Part shown: one piece after another, positions 10,031 through 20,941 of the stretch
How the letters are laid out: each line of letters starts with the position of its first letter
Position numbering within the stretch: the first letter of the stretch is position 1
Assembly: GCA_025399215.1 (NCBI GenBank)
Contig: MU621169.1
Coordinates: 1 to 64,000 of the forward strand
Length of the DNA: 64,000 bases
Reading direction: 5' to 3'
Source: Globomyces pollinis-pini
Taxonomy: Eukaryota > Chytridiomycota > Chytridiomycetes > Rhizophydiales > Globomycetaceae
Position numbers and translations under genes: made by a program
The notes under the pieces: model-generated
The model's input: the letters and a program-made list of their open reading frames with translations, nothing else
Told to the model about the DNA's origin: nothing
The model's database searches: none

Positions 10031-13000
10031 ATGAACAATTGCTCTTCTGGTGTACTATGGGCCTCTCTCTCATCGCAATGTCCTCCTCACTTCTACTGTC
10101 CTCTGTCTAATAATTACTCTGAATTGTGTCAACCGGACCCTATTTGTCTAGCCTCTCGTTTGCAATCTACTCTCAATCCTTCACCATGTTCTCCTCAGTC
10201 TCCTCTGGAACCTATGTTATGTCCCAACTCTACTTACTGTCCTTCACCTAATGTCTCCATACCTTGTCCGGCTAATCACTTCTGTCCAGCTGGTTCTATT
10301 AACCCTGTTAAATGCTCTTTCTTCTCATACTGTCCTGCTTCTTCTCACTATGAACAATTTTATGGTGGTATTCTACTAATTGCTATAATTGACTCTCTCC
10401 TCTTGGTCTTGTACTTGTATTCAAAATACTCACTTCAAATCCATAAATACTTTAATGCCTTATTTATTAAACCTGTCACAACATCACGACACACTCCTAC
10501 AAATGAAGGAATGACGACAGATAAAAAATCGAATGATATCAATGATCGTTCATCCGATAATCAACAATCTCCATTACTAGAAAATCACGACAAAATTACC
10601 ATCACAGAAATGCCCCTAAAACGATCCCGTTCATATATACCAAAACCAATTAATATTATTAACGCATTTATCGAAAGCAGATTAAACTCTAACGCAACCA
10701 TTAAGATACAATTCTCCGACTTGTCTTTTGAATTACCTAATGGCCTGAAGATTCTTCAAGGTGTTTCTGGCGAGTTTCATCCAGGAAAATTTACAGCTAT
10801 AATGGGTCCCTCCGGTGCAGGAAGTAATTCTTTATTTTATTTAAATATTATAGGTAATCTCTCGTTCTTTAATATTAGAAACAACTTTTTTGAATGTTTT
10901 GCTGGGAAAAATTCAGGGAACATCAGGAAAAGTAATTATCAATGATTGTGAAGGATCTTTGGCTGATTTGAAAAAGGTACTTCAGCACGGGAATGTTTAT
11001 ATTATATTAGGTATTTAAATTCTTGGAATAACATGGCAGGTTGTCGGATTTGTGCCTCAACAAGACATCATGTTACCAGAATTAACTGTTCGAGAAAACA
11101 TTTATCATTCCTGTCGTACACGAGCACCCCGGGCTTGGTCTAACGAAAAAATAAACGACTACGTTGATAAATTGTTACATGTGTTAAGGTATTGTACATG
11201 AATTTAACTGTAGTCTATCGCATGTTGCTGATAGTCTGATTGGTAACCACGAAATGCGTGGCATTTCTGGTGGTCAACGGAAAAGGGTAAATGTAGGAAT
11301 GGAACTGGCGTCTTTGCCATTATCGTTGTTCTTAGATGAACCAACTTCCGGATTGGATGCTACTGCATCTTTGAATATTGTTAACTTATTGAAGAATTTG
11401 GCTGAATTGAATTTGACCACTGTTGCTGTTATTCATCAACCTCGTATAGAGATTTATGATCAATTAGACGATATTTTGTTATTGATTCCTGGTGGTCGCA
11501 CAGCCTATTTGGGACCAAAAGACTATATTGAAGAGTATTTTGGTAAATTTGGATATGAGGTATGGTGATATTTTAGCGTTAATATTAGTTTTGCCCTTCA
11601 AAAAATCCAGCAGATATTCTAATGGATATTGTCAGTCACAGAACCAAACCACGCGAAGGTTTTAGAAATTTATCTCCCTCAGACTTGGCGGAAAAGTGGG
11701 AAGCATTCAAAACAAATTCACAAACAAATGATGGACAACCACAACAACGTAAAATCTTTCGAGTCAAGACCAAGGAAACTGATGGTCCAGAGCATACTTT
11801 GACTTTAAAGACCCATTTGCCAAAAGATCAGGTGCGTGAGGACAATGAACGGCTGGCTCGAGCAACTTTTTCTTTATCAAGACAGAAGAGTTTGAACCGA
11901 CACAGATCTGTGAACGATGCTAAGGGTGCTACTGATGAAGCTCTAAACCTTCTTCATAATGATGAATCAAACAGACTGAAAAACGAGACAGAAACTGACC
12001 GCTTGAACTATCCACAATCCAACGAGTCAGACGCAAGTGACATAATTCAATTACAGAGCTTAACAAATGCCAATACTAATCTAAATAGAACTCTGTCGCG
12101 ATATACTAGAAAACCGACGAGTCTCGACAGACATTTCTTTAATAATGAACGCACACAAATCACACAACCCAAACGATTATTTTTGGACGCGATATCAGAT
12201 GCACAGTGTTCTGGTACACTCAATAGAGAAACTAAATTTAAATCATGGACACCTACATACGAACGACGTAAAAGTATGGTTGTGCTGCCCACCGTTAACA
12301 ACATATTTGACGTGGAAGTATCTTTAGCTAAACTCAAACAGTCAGAACCAGAACCATCAACAACACCTCGTGATCGAAGGAACAGTATTTTGGTTTTACC
12401 AATTGCAGATGGAATCTCATACAAAGATATTGGTCCAGTGATGTTAGACAACAGTCCAATCTGCATCAATCCGAACTTGGTAGTATATCCGATTCCGAAC
12501 GATGCCACATACGATGATATCATGGCCGAACTGGATGAAAATATTGAGGATGATATTAAAGATATGCAACATACCGATTTACTTGTTCAAGACCCAACTG
12601 TCGTATTGGCTGTGATGCAGAAAGATATTTCAAAAGTGACACGACGACAGTTGCTCGAATTGTGCGAGACTCGCCATGCAGGATTCCTAACGCAATTGTG
12701 GATTTGTACAGTAAGATCGTTCTTGCAACAGTATCGACAAGTGGATTCGTTTTGTTTAGAAATGTTCATCCCATCAGTATGTGGAATTTTACAAGGTATA
12801 TCTTTACAATATTTGGCTGGAAGTCCATATCGCGGTACGTTGGTGAAGCCCTTGGATATAATTTCGCCAGCTAGTATGGAAACAAGGCTTACCGAATCTA
12901 TCTTTGCCATTAGCATGGTTGTTTCTTTTGCTGCCGCACCAGCTTCCTGTAATGTGTTTGGTATGGAGAAACTAGTGTATTATCGTGAAGCTGCTTCGGG

Positions 13001-13551
13001 TCACCAATCATTGGCGTACTTTCTAGCAAAGACTTTAGCTGCTCTTCCTCGAATTGCCTTGGGTGCTTTGCATATGGTTGCCTTCTTCACTCCATTAATT
13101 GGGCCAAGAACTGCTTTTGGTACACTTTACATCATGATATTATTGCTCTTTTACTGCATCTTTGGCATTGGCTCCATAATTTCTATCATTCGTGATCGTG
13201 ATAATCAACACATTCTTGCTACGTTACTTGCCGTCATCCCCGCAGTCTACTGTGGTCATGGTATATGCAAACAAAAATTTAATTCTAGATCCATCTTTGA
13301 CTGATTCCTCACCTTTTACTCAGTTCCTTCTGGCCATTTCCTTCAATCGTTATTTTGGCGAACTCTACTATTCAAATGAAGTGGTTCCTTACCGAGGCAT
13401 CTATCAAGTAGATGATATATCGGCTAAACTAACCGGATTTGTCTTGGAGCGCCCATGGTTTGATTTGGGAATGATGTTTGTCATCGGAGGTGTATTACGA
13501 GTTATTGCCTATATTTGCCTGATCGGAGTGAATAGGGCTAAACAACGCTAA
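10031..13551 (+). CDS. ABCG half-transporter, ADP1/plant ABCG28-like (copy 1)
   Basis: About 1,106 residues from six exons. The N-terminal lumenal region is Cys-rich with CPxxFYCP-type repeats (residues about 10-110), as in plant ABCG24/28 and yeast Adp1. One transmembrane segment follows, then an ABCG nucleotide-binding domain: Walker A GPSGAGKTT split by a double intron, Q-loop VPQQD, signature ISGGQRKRV, Walker B LFLDEPTSGLDA and H-loop AVIHQPR. The membrane domain (about 12680-13540) has about six helices, ending FNRYFGELYY..GFVLERPWFD. Between them is an unusually long linker (about 11640-12640, roughly 330 residues), hydrophilic and Ser/Thr/Asn-rich, which copy 2 largely lacks. Substrate unknown; the family suggests export at the ER or plasma membrane as a dimer. 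Two of the five introns are back-to-back doubles. Confidence 0.9.
10824..10878 (+). other. Back-to-back intron pair (30+25 nt) inside the Walker A codon run of ABC copy 1
   Basis: GT..AG units at 10824-10853 and 10854-10878 abut with no exon between them. Removing both joins GPSGAG to KTTFLNVLAGK and restores Walker A. Removing only the first shifts the frame so that TTFLNVLAGK is lost. Confidence 0.8.
10977..11039 (+). other. Back-to-back intron pair (34+29 nt) in ABC copy 1
   Basis: Units at 10977-11010 and 11011-11039 abut as AG|GT. Both must go to join LADLKK to VVGFVPQQD (Q-loop). The equivalent intron in ABC copy 2 (about 16021-16055) is a single 35-nt unit. Confidence 0.78.
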
Positions 13552-13654
13552 TACTATTATTCCTCTCTAAAATAAATTGCATTTAAATTTGATATGCGGT
13601 TTTGAGTTTCAATTATAAATAACTTCCTCATTTATAATGGAGCACATCAGTTTA

Positions 13655-14425
13655 TTAAAATGAACGACCAGCTCCACCTGAAGCGTCAAGATTAGAACCA
13701 GTGACCCAGCTGCCAGAACATGGCACTGCAAGGTAAGCAACTGTTTCAGCAATATCCTCTGGAGTCCCCAATCTCTTGAACAAAGAGGCATCTATACCAA
13801 TATTGGCAAGCACATCACCACCCGATGAAAGCATGTCACTCTCGGTGAATCCTGGGGACACTGCATTGACACGAATCCCTCTTGGCGCCAATTCACTTGC
13901 TAATGCTCGTGTAAGACCGTCGATGGCTGCCTTGGACATGGTGTACACCGATATATCAGGCCTGCCTTCTTTTGATACAATAGATGAGATGTTGATGATT
14001 GCACCGCCATTGGTAAGTTTTGGCACAGCAGCACGAGTAATGAAGAAAGTTCCATTTACATTCACACCCATAGTTTTATGGTATTGAGAATCAGTTTCCA
14101 AATGAATAGGAGATCCCAAGTATACACCAGCATTATTAACGAGAACATCTAAACGGCCAAAGGTTTTGAAAGTTTCGTCAACAATACGGTTTGCATCTTC
14201 AACCTTTGATACATCACCCTTGATTGCAATTGCTTTGACACCCATCAATTCAATTTCAGAGATAACCTTGAGTGCTGCCTCCTCATTCGCGTTATAATTG
14301 ATTGCAATGTTGGCACCTAAAGATGCCAACTTAAGGGCAATACCACGCCCAATACCACGCGAACCACCCGTCACTAGGGCTACATTTTGATTAAGATCTT
14401 TAGGAAGGCGAGAATAGAAAGTCAT
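13655..14425 (-). CDS. Short-chain dehydrogenase/reductase (FabG-like, classical SDR)
   Basis: Intronless, 256 residues. Rossmann cofactor motif TGGSRGIG at residues 19-26, NNAG at 97-100, catalytic Ser at 147/148 and YTMSK with Tyr161/Lys165. All four classical SDR elements are intact. The region after the glycine motif has NYNANEEAA, with no acidic residue at the end of beta-2, which favours NADP(H). It resembles 3-oxoacyl-ACP reductase-like or glucose/sorbitol-type SDRs common in bacteria and in dikaryotic fungi; substrate cannot be assigned. It lies between, and antisense to, the two ABCG paralogs. Absence of introns and a somewhat higher GC content than its neighbours raise the possibility of horizontal acquisition, but this is only suggestive. 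Confidence 0.9.
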   Translation of the reverse strand: MTFYSRLPKDLNQNVALVTGGSRGIGRGIALKLASLGANIAINYNANEEAALKVISEIELMGVKAIAIKGDVSKVEDANRIVDETFKTFGRLDVLVNNAGVYLGSPIHLETDSQYHKTMGVNVNGTFFITRAAVPKLTNGGAIINISSIVSKEGRPDISVYTMSKAAIDGLTRALASELAPRGIRVNAVSPGFTESDMLSSGGDVLANIGIDASLFKRLGTPEDIAETVAYLAVPCSGSWVTGSNLDASGGAGRSF

Positions 14426-15243
14426 TTTTGTTTGGTACTTTCATTCAATACCATACTATTTAAGCTAATTGCGGAAAAATTTAAATGATCTGAAAGTGTA
14501 CTTTTAGCCGTTACTCCTCTCATTCGTATTTAGAATATTCTGGAATGTACTGGAGAATTAGTTTATAATTGCAAATTGTCGAGGGGCGATTTTTAGGCGA
14601 AGTGGTGCAACTTAGATTTTTTTGTACAACCCTCAGACAATCCTGTGCACTTCCACTAAGGATTATGACACAATGCTATTGCTGCAAATCTACAGTGGTA
14701 GATATGATATCACTATATATAATCAATTCTCGCAACACGGAATTTGTTGTTCTTTTAATATGCCCTTTGACAAGATATGCTGTTAATTTTGACTAGAAAT
14801 TCAGCACATTCTTACATTTTAATTGCTATCGACCTTTCCTATAATGACTTGAAGGATAAATCTAGATCTAATTCGTCAGATAAATTTCCTAAAAATCACT
14901 GTCCAAAATTACTGCCAATCTTTGGAAAAGATCTAAAATCATTTGGATGGCTGCCTGTTTATTGTGTTGATGACATGTTTGCAGTGGGAGCCAGCAACAA
15001 TACAACGCGACACTATCGCCAAGGCCACACTTTGATCCTGATATCTAAGAAAACATTTATGCTACATAAAGTACATGAATTATTTATTCAATCGTAAAGT
15101 GGCAGATCGATACACAGAGTGATGGATGGATGTCAATTGAAAATGGTTAAGCCACCACAGTACTTAACTCGTCATTTTCAACTATTAAAATAATTCATAA
15201 ACTAATTGTTGATTATTGACCCAAAGAATTGATATTGAAGCGA
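14426..15243. other. Intergenic region between SDR and ABC copy 2
   Basis: About 820 nt without a convincing gene. Two overlapping plus-strand ORFs (75 and 106 codons) have no recognisable domain and no homology-supported introns. I regard them as chance ORFs. The region should contain the SDR promoter (left side) and the ABC copy 2 promoter (right side). Confidence 0.4.
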
Positions 15244-17858
15244 ATGAATTCAACAACTTGTCTATCGAACATTGTATTTCAACAATTTGATACTCCTTGT
15301 CCCCTTCGTTTTTATTGTCCTAACCAGAATACAAATCAGGTTATAAATCAAATATGTGCTCCTACTATTGATTGTTACAGAGACCGTTTAGCTAAAAAAA
15401 TATGCACATCCCAAGGACAATTGGAAGGAATTCCTTGTCCAGAGGGAAACTACTGTCCCAACACAACTTCTTTAATCACATGTCCTCAAGGATATTACTG
15501 TCCTATTGGAACTATATCCCCAATTCAATGTAGTTTTCTTTCCGATTGTCCAATTGGTTCTCACAAAGAAATATTTTATGGTGGAATCTTCTTCTTCATC
15601 CTCATTGACTTCTGTTTGATAATCATCTTTTCTTTCACCCATTCAACAACCTTAAATGTCAAAAAAACAACTTCAAAGTATAGCTTGTTGCAATATTTTC
15701 AAAGTCATGACGATTATACATTAAAGAGCAACCTGAAAATTTCATTTCAAGAACTTGGACTTACATTGCCAAATGGAAAGGTTATTTTGCAGGGTGTTAC
15801 AGGGGAATTTTATCCAGGAAAGTTCACAGGAATAATGGGCCCTTCAGGAGCTGGAAGTAATCGTAGATTTATATTAATTGCTTTTTAGGTACTTGAAATT
15901 TTAGTAAATTGATATTTTCTAGAGACAACCTTTTTAAATGTATTGCTAGATAGAGTATATCATAGCTCTGGTAGAGTGTTTTTAAATGGAGTTGAAGGTA
16001 GATTATCGCAATACAGAAAGGTAGATAGATATTGCTAAATTTTTATGACAATTAGCTATTGGGATTTGTACCTCAAGAAGATATTATGCTTCCTGAATTA
16101 ACCGTTCGAGAAAATATTTATCACTCTTGTCGGATGCGCTCACAAAACAATTGGAATTCAGACCAGGTGTCCAATTACGTGGATGTCATTTTAAAGAGTC
16201 TAGAGTATTAATGTTGTGGTCATTTAATTTCATTTAGTTTATGGGATGTTCAGAATAGCATTATAGGCGATGAAGAAGATAGGGGTGTATCTGGTGGGCA
16301 GAAGAAACGTGTTAATATTGGAATGGAATTGGCAGGGTTACCGTTAGCTCTCTTTTTAGACGAACCAACATCTGGGCTTGATGCAACTGGTATGTTCAAT
16401 TGTATGTATGATTTTATACTAGCTGCTTTGAATATTGCAACGATGTTGAAACAAATAGCAAGCTTGAATTTAACAACTGTGGCGGTAATTCATCAACCAA
16501 GAGTAGAAATTTACAATCAAATGGATGACATATTGCTCTTGATTCCTGGAGGTAGAACTGCTTATCATGGCCCGAAAGCGCATATTGAAGAATATTTCAT
16601 TAAACTAGGATACGAGGTAATAAGAGACATATTTATTCTTTAGGTATTCACTCACTACTTATCACCAGTTTGCGGATAGGAAAAACCCAGCAGATTTACT
16701 AATGGATATTGTGAGTGGAGAAGTGGATACGAGAGACGGTTATATAAACCACAGTGCTTCAGATTTGGCAACTTATTGGGAAGAGTTTAAATTCAAAAGT
16801 AGATCTGAACTTGCAGTAGGGATTAGTTCCATGTCGAGACGTATCTTCAGGATTGATGCGACGAACTCTGCTGATGGGCACTCTGCTACAAATTCTGATG
16901 ATCCTAATGGATCGCTTTTAGAATCTGATTCAAATGTGATTGATAGTTCTATTTTGTCACAACTTGCAGCAAATAAGACCGCCAATGGTTTTGTACAATT
17001 CTACTACTGTTTGACTAGATCCTTCACACAGCAATGGAGGAAACTGACCAATTTAATAACTGAAATAATTGTTTCAATTATATGTGGTGCTATTGTAGGT
17101 TCAACGACGGCTTCTAAATCTGGTCGGTTGTATAGTGGAGTTTTTGTCCAACCTTTTGAATTAATATCCCCTTCGTCGAAGGAACGCGATCCTGTTGTTG
17201 CCTATTTTTATATTGGTCTTCTTGTTTGTATTGCATGTGCGTCTTCAGGTTGTAATGTCTTTGGTACAGAGTTAGGCATATTTGAAAGAGAGACGAACGC
17301 AGGACATAATCGCACTGCATACTTTTTAGCTAAAACTATATCTGTGATACCTAGAATTCTCATGTCATCTTTACACTTTACAGGCGTATGGTATGCGCTG
17401 GTGAACCCGCGTATTTCCTTCTTAAATATGTATTGCATGATATTCTTCAACTATTATTGCGTATGGGGAATATCTGCAGTTGTATCCGTGATGGCAAGGC
17501 AGCGAAGTCATGCAATTTTAGCAACAACAATTTCAGTCTTACCAGCTTTATATTGTGGTTCATGTAATTATATTCCAAAGTCTAACATCATGTAGCTCCA
17601 TTGTTGAGTGAAGATTCCTCGGTCAATAGAGCAATTTTAAATCTCTCTTTCAATCGTTATGCTGCAGAATTTTTCTATTCACTTGAATTGGACAATTATA
17701 AGGATGTTTATCAAATTGATACAGTATCAGCAAAATACTCTGGGTATACGTTAAACAGGCCATACTTTGATCTTCTAGTTATGTTTGGATTTGGTACTTT
17801 CCTAAGAATACTATCATACTTTGCATTGATATTCTGCAATCGTGGTAAGCATTTATAG
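15244..17858 (+). CDS. ABCG half-transporter, ADP1/plant ABCG28-like (copy 2)
   Basis: Paralog of the gene at 10031, with the same order: a Cys-rich lumenal region (CPLRFYCP, CPEGNYCP, CPQGYYCP), one TM helix, and an NBD with GPSGAGKTT (split by a double intron), VPQED, VSGGQKKRV, LFLDEPTSGLDA and VIHQPR. The ABC2 membrane domain ends FNRYAAEFFYS..GYTLNRPYFD. About 790 residues; the NBD-TMD linker is short (about 16730-16990), so copy 1 is longer mainly because of its linker. The ATG at 15244 (MNSTTCLSN) aligns with copy 1's MNNCSSG start. Intron positions are largely shared with copy 1. Copy 2 has an extra intron in the Walker B-to-H-loop stretch (about 16391-16423) and a doubled intron at 16617-16668 where copy 1 has a single one. 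Same-strand neighbours point to tandem duplication. Confidence 0.9.
15857..15922 (+). other. Back-to-back intron pair (32+34 nt) in Walker A of ABC copy 2
   Basis: Same position and phase as the double intron of ABC copy 1. Units at 15857-15888 and 15889-15922 abut. Both must be removed to join GPSGAG to KTTFLNV. Reading unit 2 as exon gives an immediate stop. Confidence 0.8.
16617..16668 (+). other. Back-to-back intron pair (27+25 nt) in ABC copy 2; single in copy 1
   Basis: Units at 16617-16643 and 16644-16668 abut. Removing both joins KLGYE to FADRKNPADLLMDIV. Copy 1 has one 29-nt intron at exactly this place (KFGYE | FCPSKNPADILMDIV). Confidence 0.78.
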
Positions 17859-18042
17859 GGAAAAGACAATCGTAAACATATTCAACTAGTAGATATAAAT
17901 TAATAAAATCACTCTCTGTGCACTATTTAAACGATTCAAGTTTTACATAGCAAATTTCGTAAATTATGAATATTCCAACAATATATACTTGCAAAACGAA
18001 CCAATTTATTACTGAACAAAACAAACAAAATTCAAAACATTC

Positions 18043-18929
18043 TTATCCATCAGCAACCAAAGCATTTGCTGTTTTATCTTTTCCCCTACAATTGATGCAA
18101 TCAGCTTTCAATGATTCTCGTGACGGTTTGAATTCATTCATCACCAAGACCAATTGACAATACACAAAGATAATTGCTCCAATATTTGGCAAATCTAATC
18201 CCCAAACAGTATTACAGATTGACAGAACTGTAACGGTGGCCATTAAGAGACAAATACCAACCAATCGTAATTGTTGCTTATGAATGACATTATGAAGCAT
18301 CAGCACGTCTTGATTAAGTTTTCGATTGGTGTGTAATGCTTCCTCAAATTTTACCATTATACAATAGCCAGATATAACGTCAACCAAAAGCCAGAAGGTG
18401 TATAATGCAACTACAGACCAATTAAAAGATACCTAATAACTCTTTAGTAATGATTCTTTGCTTTAAGGTTTTTTTGAACGTTTGGAAATTAAAAGTGGAT
18501 ACTTACAAATCCAACTGATAGAATTGATTCGTCAATCTTGACACTATACGTGACGTATATGTAAATATAATATAATGCAAGTGATACGCAAAACACAGTT
18601 GTTGATATCCATTTGTTCTTCCTGTTGTACATAAACTCGCCACGACTTGCGATATAAGAATATTTGCATGCATCTTTCCATGCCCAAATACAATCAGCCA
18701 TTAAACAAAAGATTTTCTTTGTTGATACATTCAAGTTATCAGATAAAAGAATTCCAAAATAAGAAATACCAAAAGCAATGCAATCCAATATCACAGTTAG
18801 AACCAATAAGGACTTCCAGCTATAATCAATATTAGCCTTGTTGCCCAGCAACATCACAATGAATGTGGCAAACGATACATTCCCAATAGTGGAGTTGATT
18901 GTATCTATAAACTCTTTGGAAGATGTCAT
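18043..18929 (-). CDS. Polytopic membrane protein, unknown family
   Basis: Two exons joined by a 74-nt intron (18433-18506) give about 270 residues. At least seven hydrophobic segments are visible: NVSFATFIVMLLG, LLVLTVILDCIAFGISYFG, a segment around ADCIWAW, TTVFCVSLALYYIYIYVTY, VVALYTFWLLVDVISG, VGICLLMATVTVLSIC and IGAIIFVYCQLVLV. The C-terminal tail is hydrophilic. No transporter or receptor signature is seen. It has the same strand, general plan and short extracellular-type N-terminus as the next gene, so the two may be distant tandem relatives resembling orphan 7TM proteins expanded in early fungi. Function not assigned. Confidence 0.6.
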
Positions 18930-19047
18930 TAATTTAGTTTAATTTTCAGTCATAAAAAACGCGACATGACAGCTAAACAACACAAATGAGTTAAACCATT
19001 ATATATAACACTTGATCATTAAACCTTTTTTTGCCTAAAATTTGAGT

Positions 19048-19890
19048 TTATTTTGTTGGAGCACTAATTTTCCCATTTGAACTAACCATTGAACTAGTAG
19101 TCTCCCTTTTCGACATTGTATCTTCAGCAAATTTGTACACGGCATATAATTTTAGGAAATCGCAAACTCTCAAGATGCAGCTTGTCATGATGGCAGCGGT
19201 TGGATCAAGGACACTAACGAGAGGAATAATTTGAGATGTAATCTTGGCTGCTGTAGCAAAAAGTTCAAGAAAAGCGTATCGATATGTGCTTGTTAATAAA
19301 ATATCATAAACTCCTTTTTTGGCTCTGTTCTTTTTAATCGTTTGATTTTTCATTTTTTGTTTCATTTTAATGCCAAATAAAACTACCAACATGATACAGA
19401 TGAATAAATCTACACTTGCGAAGGCTACTTGATTAGCACTGATGACCGCGATCGAACACCTCCCCAACGTATTCAATCCAACCTTGGCGAAAAGCCATGC
19501 TAATGATGCTACTCCGCTTCCAATAATGATAATAGCTAAACTTCCATACACCACGATTGGTTGCTCGGAATAGGCTATTCGAACTCTGAGCCATTGAATA
19601 ATCCATGACAATATTAATTGAATTTGAGTTCCAACTCCGCCAAGATACATTCTAAACGTACAGAACTCGGTAGATACAGGGAATATTGTCACTGATCCTC
19701 TTACTAATAAGCAAAAGGTTATGATACAGTTGAGTATCAAGTTAAGTGTCATCACTTGTGTTGGTTTTTGGCGATACATTTTGATAGAACCGAATACTAG
19801 TTGTAGAGAGAGAATTGATATAGAAAATTGCAGACTAGAGTCTAATAGAAACTTTGTCAGGTTATCCACAGTGATACTAATGGTGGACAT
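19048..19890 (-). CDS. Seven-TM-like membrane protein, unknown family
   Basis: A single exon of 280 residues starting MSTISITVDNLTKFL. About seven hydrophobic helices: residues 17-37, 46-66, 84-103, 113-137, 153-175, a segment near 205-225 and 230-250. A basic cytoplasmic loop (KMKQKMKNQTIKKNRAKK) precedes the sixth helix, a layout seen in GPCR-like proteins. No DRY/NPxxY or other family motif is present, so I do not call it a GPCR. It is unusual here in having no intron. The tail after the last helix is Ser/Thr-rich. It sits directly upstream of the other polytopic protein on the same strand. Confidence 0.6.
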   Translation of the reverse strand: MSTISITVDNLTKFLLDSSLQFSISILSLQLVFGSIKMYRQKPTQVMTLNLILNCIITFCLLVRGSVTIFPVSTEFCTFRMYLGGVGTQIQLILSWIIQWLRVRIAYSEQPIVVYGSLAIIIIGSGVASLAWLFAKVGLNTLGRCSIAVISANQVAFASVDLFICIMLVVLFGIKMKQKMKNQTIKKNRAKKGVYDILLTSTYRYAFLELFATAAKITSQIIPLVSVLDPTAAIMTSCILRVCDFLKLYAVYKFAEDTMSKRETTSSMVSSNGKISAPTK

Positions 19891-20148
19891 TGGTGGAAAG
19901 TTGGAAAAACGCGTCCAAAATATCTGAATGACGACAGTTTTTTGTCTCTTTTAAATAAAATTCTATTGTGAAAATAATGTCCATCTTATTCTATGGTCCA
20001 TTCAGTGCTGATGAAATTTTATTATAAGTGAAATAACTGACTTTTTCTTAAGGATTCATATAAAGTGTCACGTTTCAAAACCTAACGAAAACGAAATTTC
20101 TTGTTCAAACAATTATGACATAAGTAAATTATATTTAATCCAACATGG

Positions 20149-20889
20149 TTACAAAAAGAAATCATCGTTTTCATCTTTAGTTTCAGCTACCAAATCATCG
20201 TCATTTTCAATCTTGGTATTCAATCGCAAGACAGCATCGTCCACCAATAAACCTAAACACGTAAATTCATAAACATCAACATACCATCTTCATCCGCCTT
20301 TTTAATCAATTCAATAACTTTTGATTTGATATCATTTGATTGTATTTCGTTCTCTTCAGTAACGTTTGATGGATATAATGATATGTATTTGATGTCGACT
20401 GGATAGAATCGAATGTATTTCAAATTAAATTCCAAATCATTGAATTCTTTTTTTAAATCCAGATAAGTATCATCTGTTTCTGATAAATCTTCCAATGTTT
20501 TGTTAACTTGTTTTAATCTTCTTCTCGTCTTCTTTTCCTCTATATCCTATAAACTATGTTCCCAACTTACCAACAAATTTAATATATTGATATTTTTCTT
20601 TCAATTTAGTCTCTTTTGCTAGTTGTCCATTTGATATAATTTGTTGTTCTAAAGCTTTGATAGAACGCTCCAATTCTACCTTTTTGGTTGCTGATAGATT
20701 ATCTCCCTAGTTATTAAAATTGCTTATTGAAATTACTTTTGAAGTCAGTAACCGTCTAACGTCCCTAATCTTTTTTTTAATTACTGAATTAGATGGTTGT
20801 TTCGACTCTTTTTTGTGAACGTTCTGGTTGTATTTCTTTGTTACTGGTTTGTCCTTTTGTAATTCATTCGTCTGTTTTGGTTTCCCCAT
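20149..20889 (-). CDS. EFG1: rRNA-processing protein Efg1
   Basis: Starts MGKPKQTNELQKDKP. The family core is SNSVIKKKIRDVRRLL, then LSATKKVELERSIKALEQQI, YQYIKFVDIEEKKTRRRLKQ, a predicted long coiled coil, RFYPVDIKYISLYP and an acidic C-terminus ending ENDDDFFL. This order of basic N-terminus, helical core and acidic tail is that of Efg1, a nucleolar protein required for early 18S rRNA maturation from the 35S precursor. Length about 215 residues, normal for the family. Three introns of about 29-34 nt were inferred. The start codon lies only about 50 nt from the stop of BUB3 on the same strand. Confidence 0.85.
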
Positions 20890-20941
20890 TCTCTAAAAAA
20901 AAAGAAAAAAAAATATACGTTTGGCAAATATCTTCAATATA

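Noticed and set aside
14569..15097. Two plus-strand ORFs of 75 and 106 codons as genes
   Set aside because: No domain, no splice support, and odd composition; they overlap each other in a promoter region.
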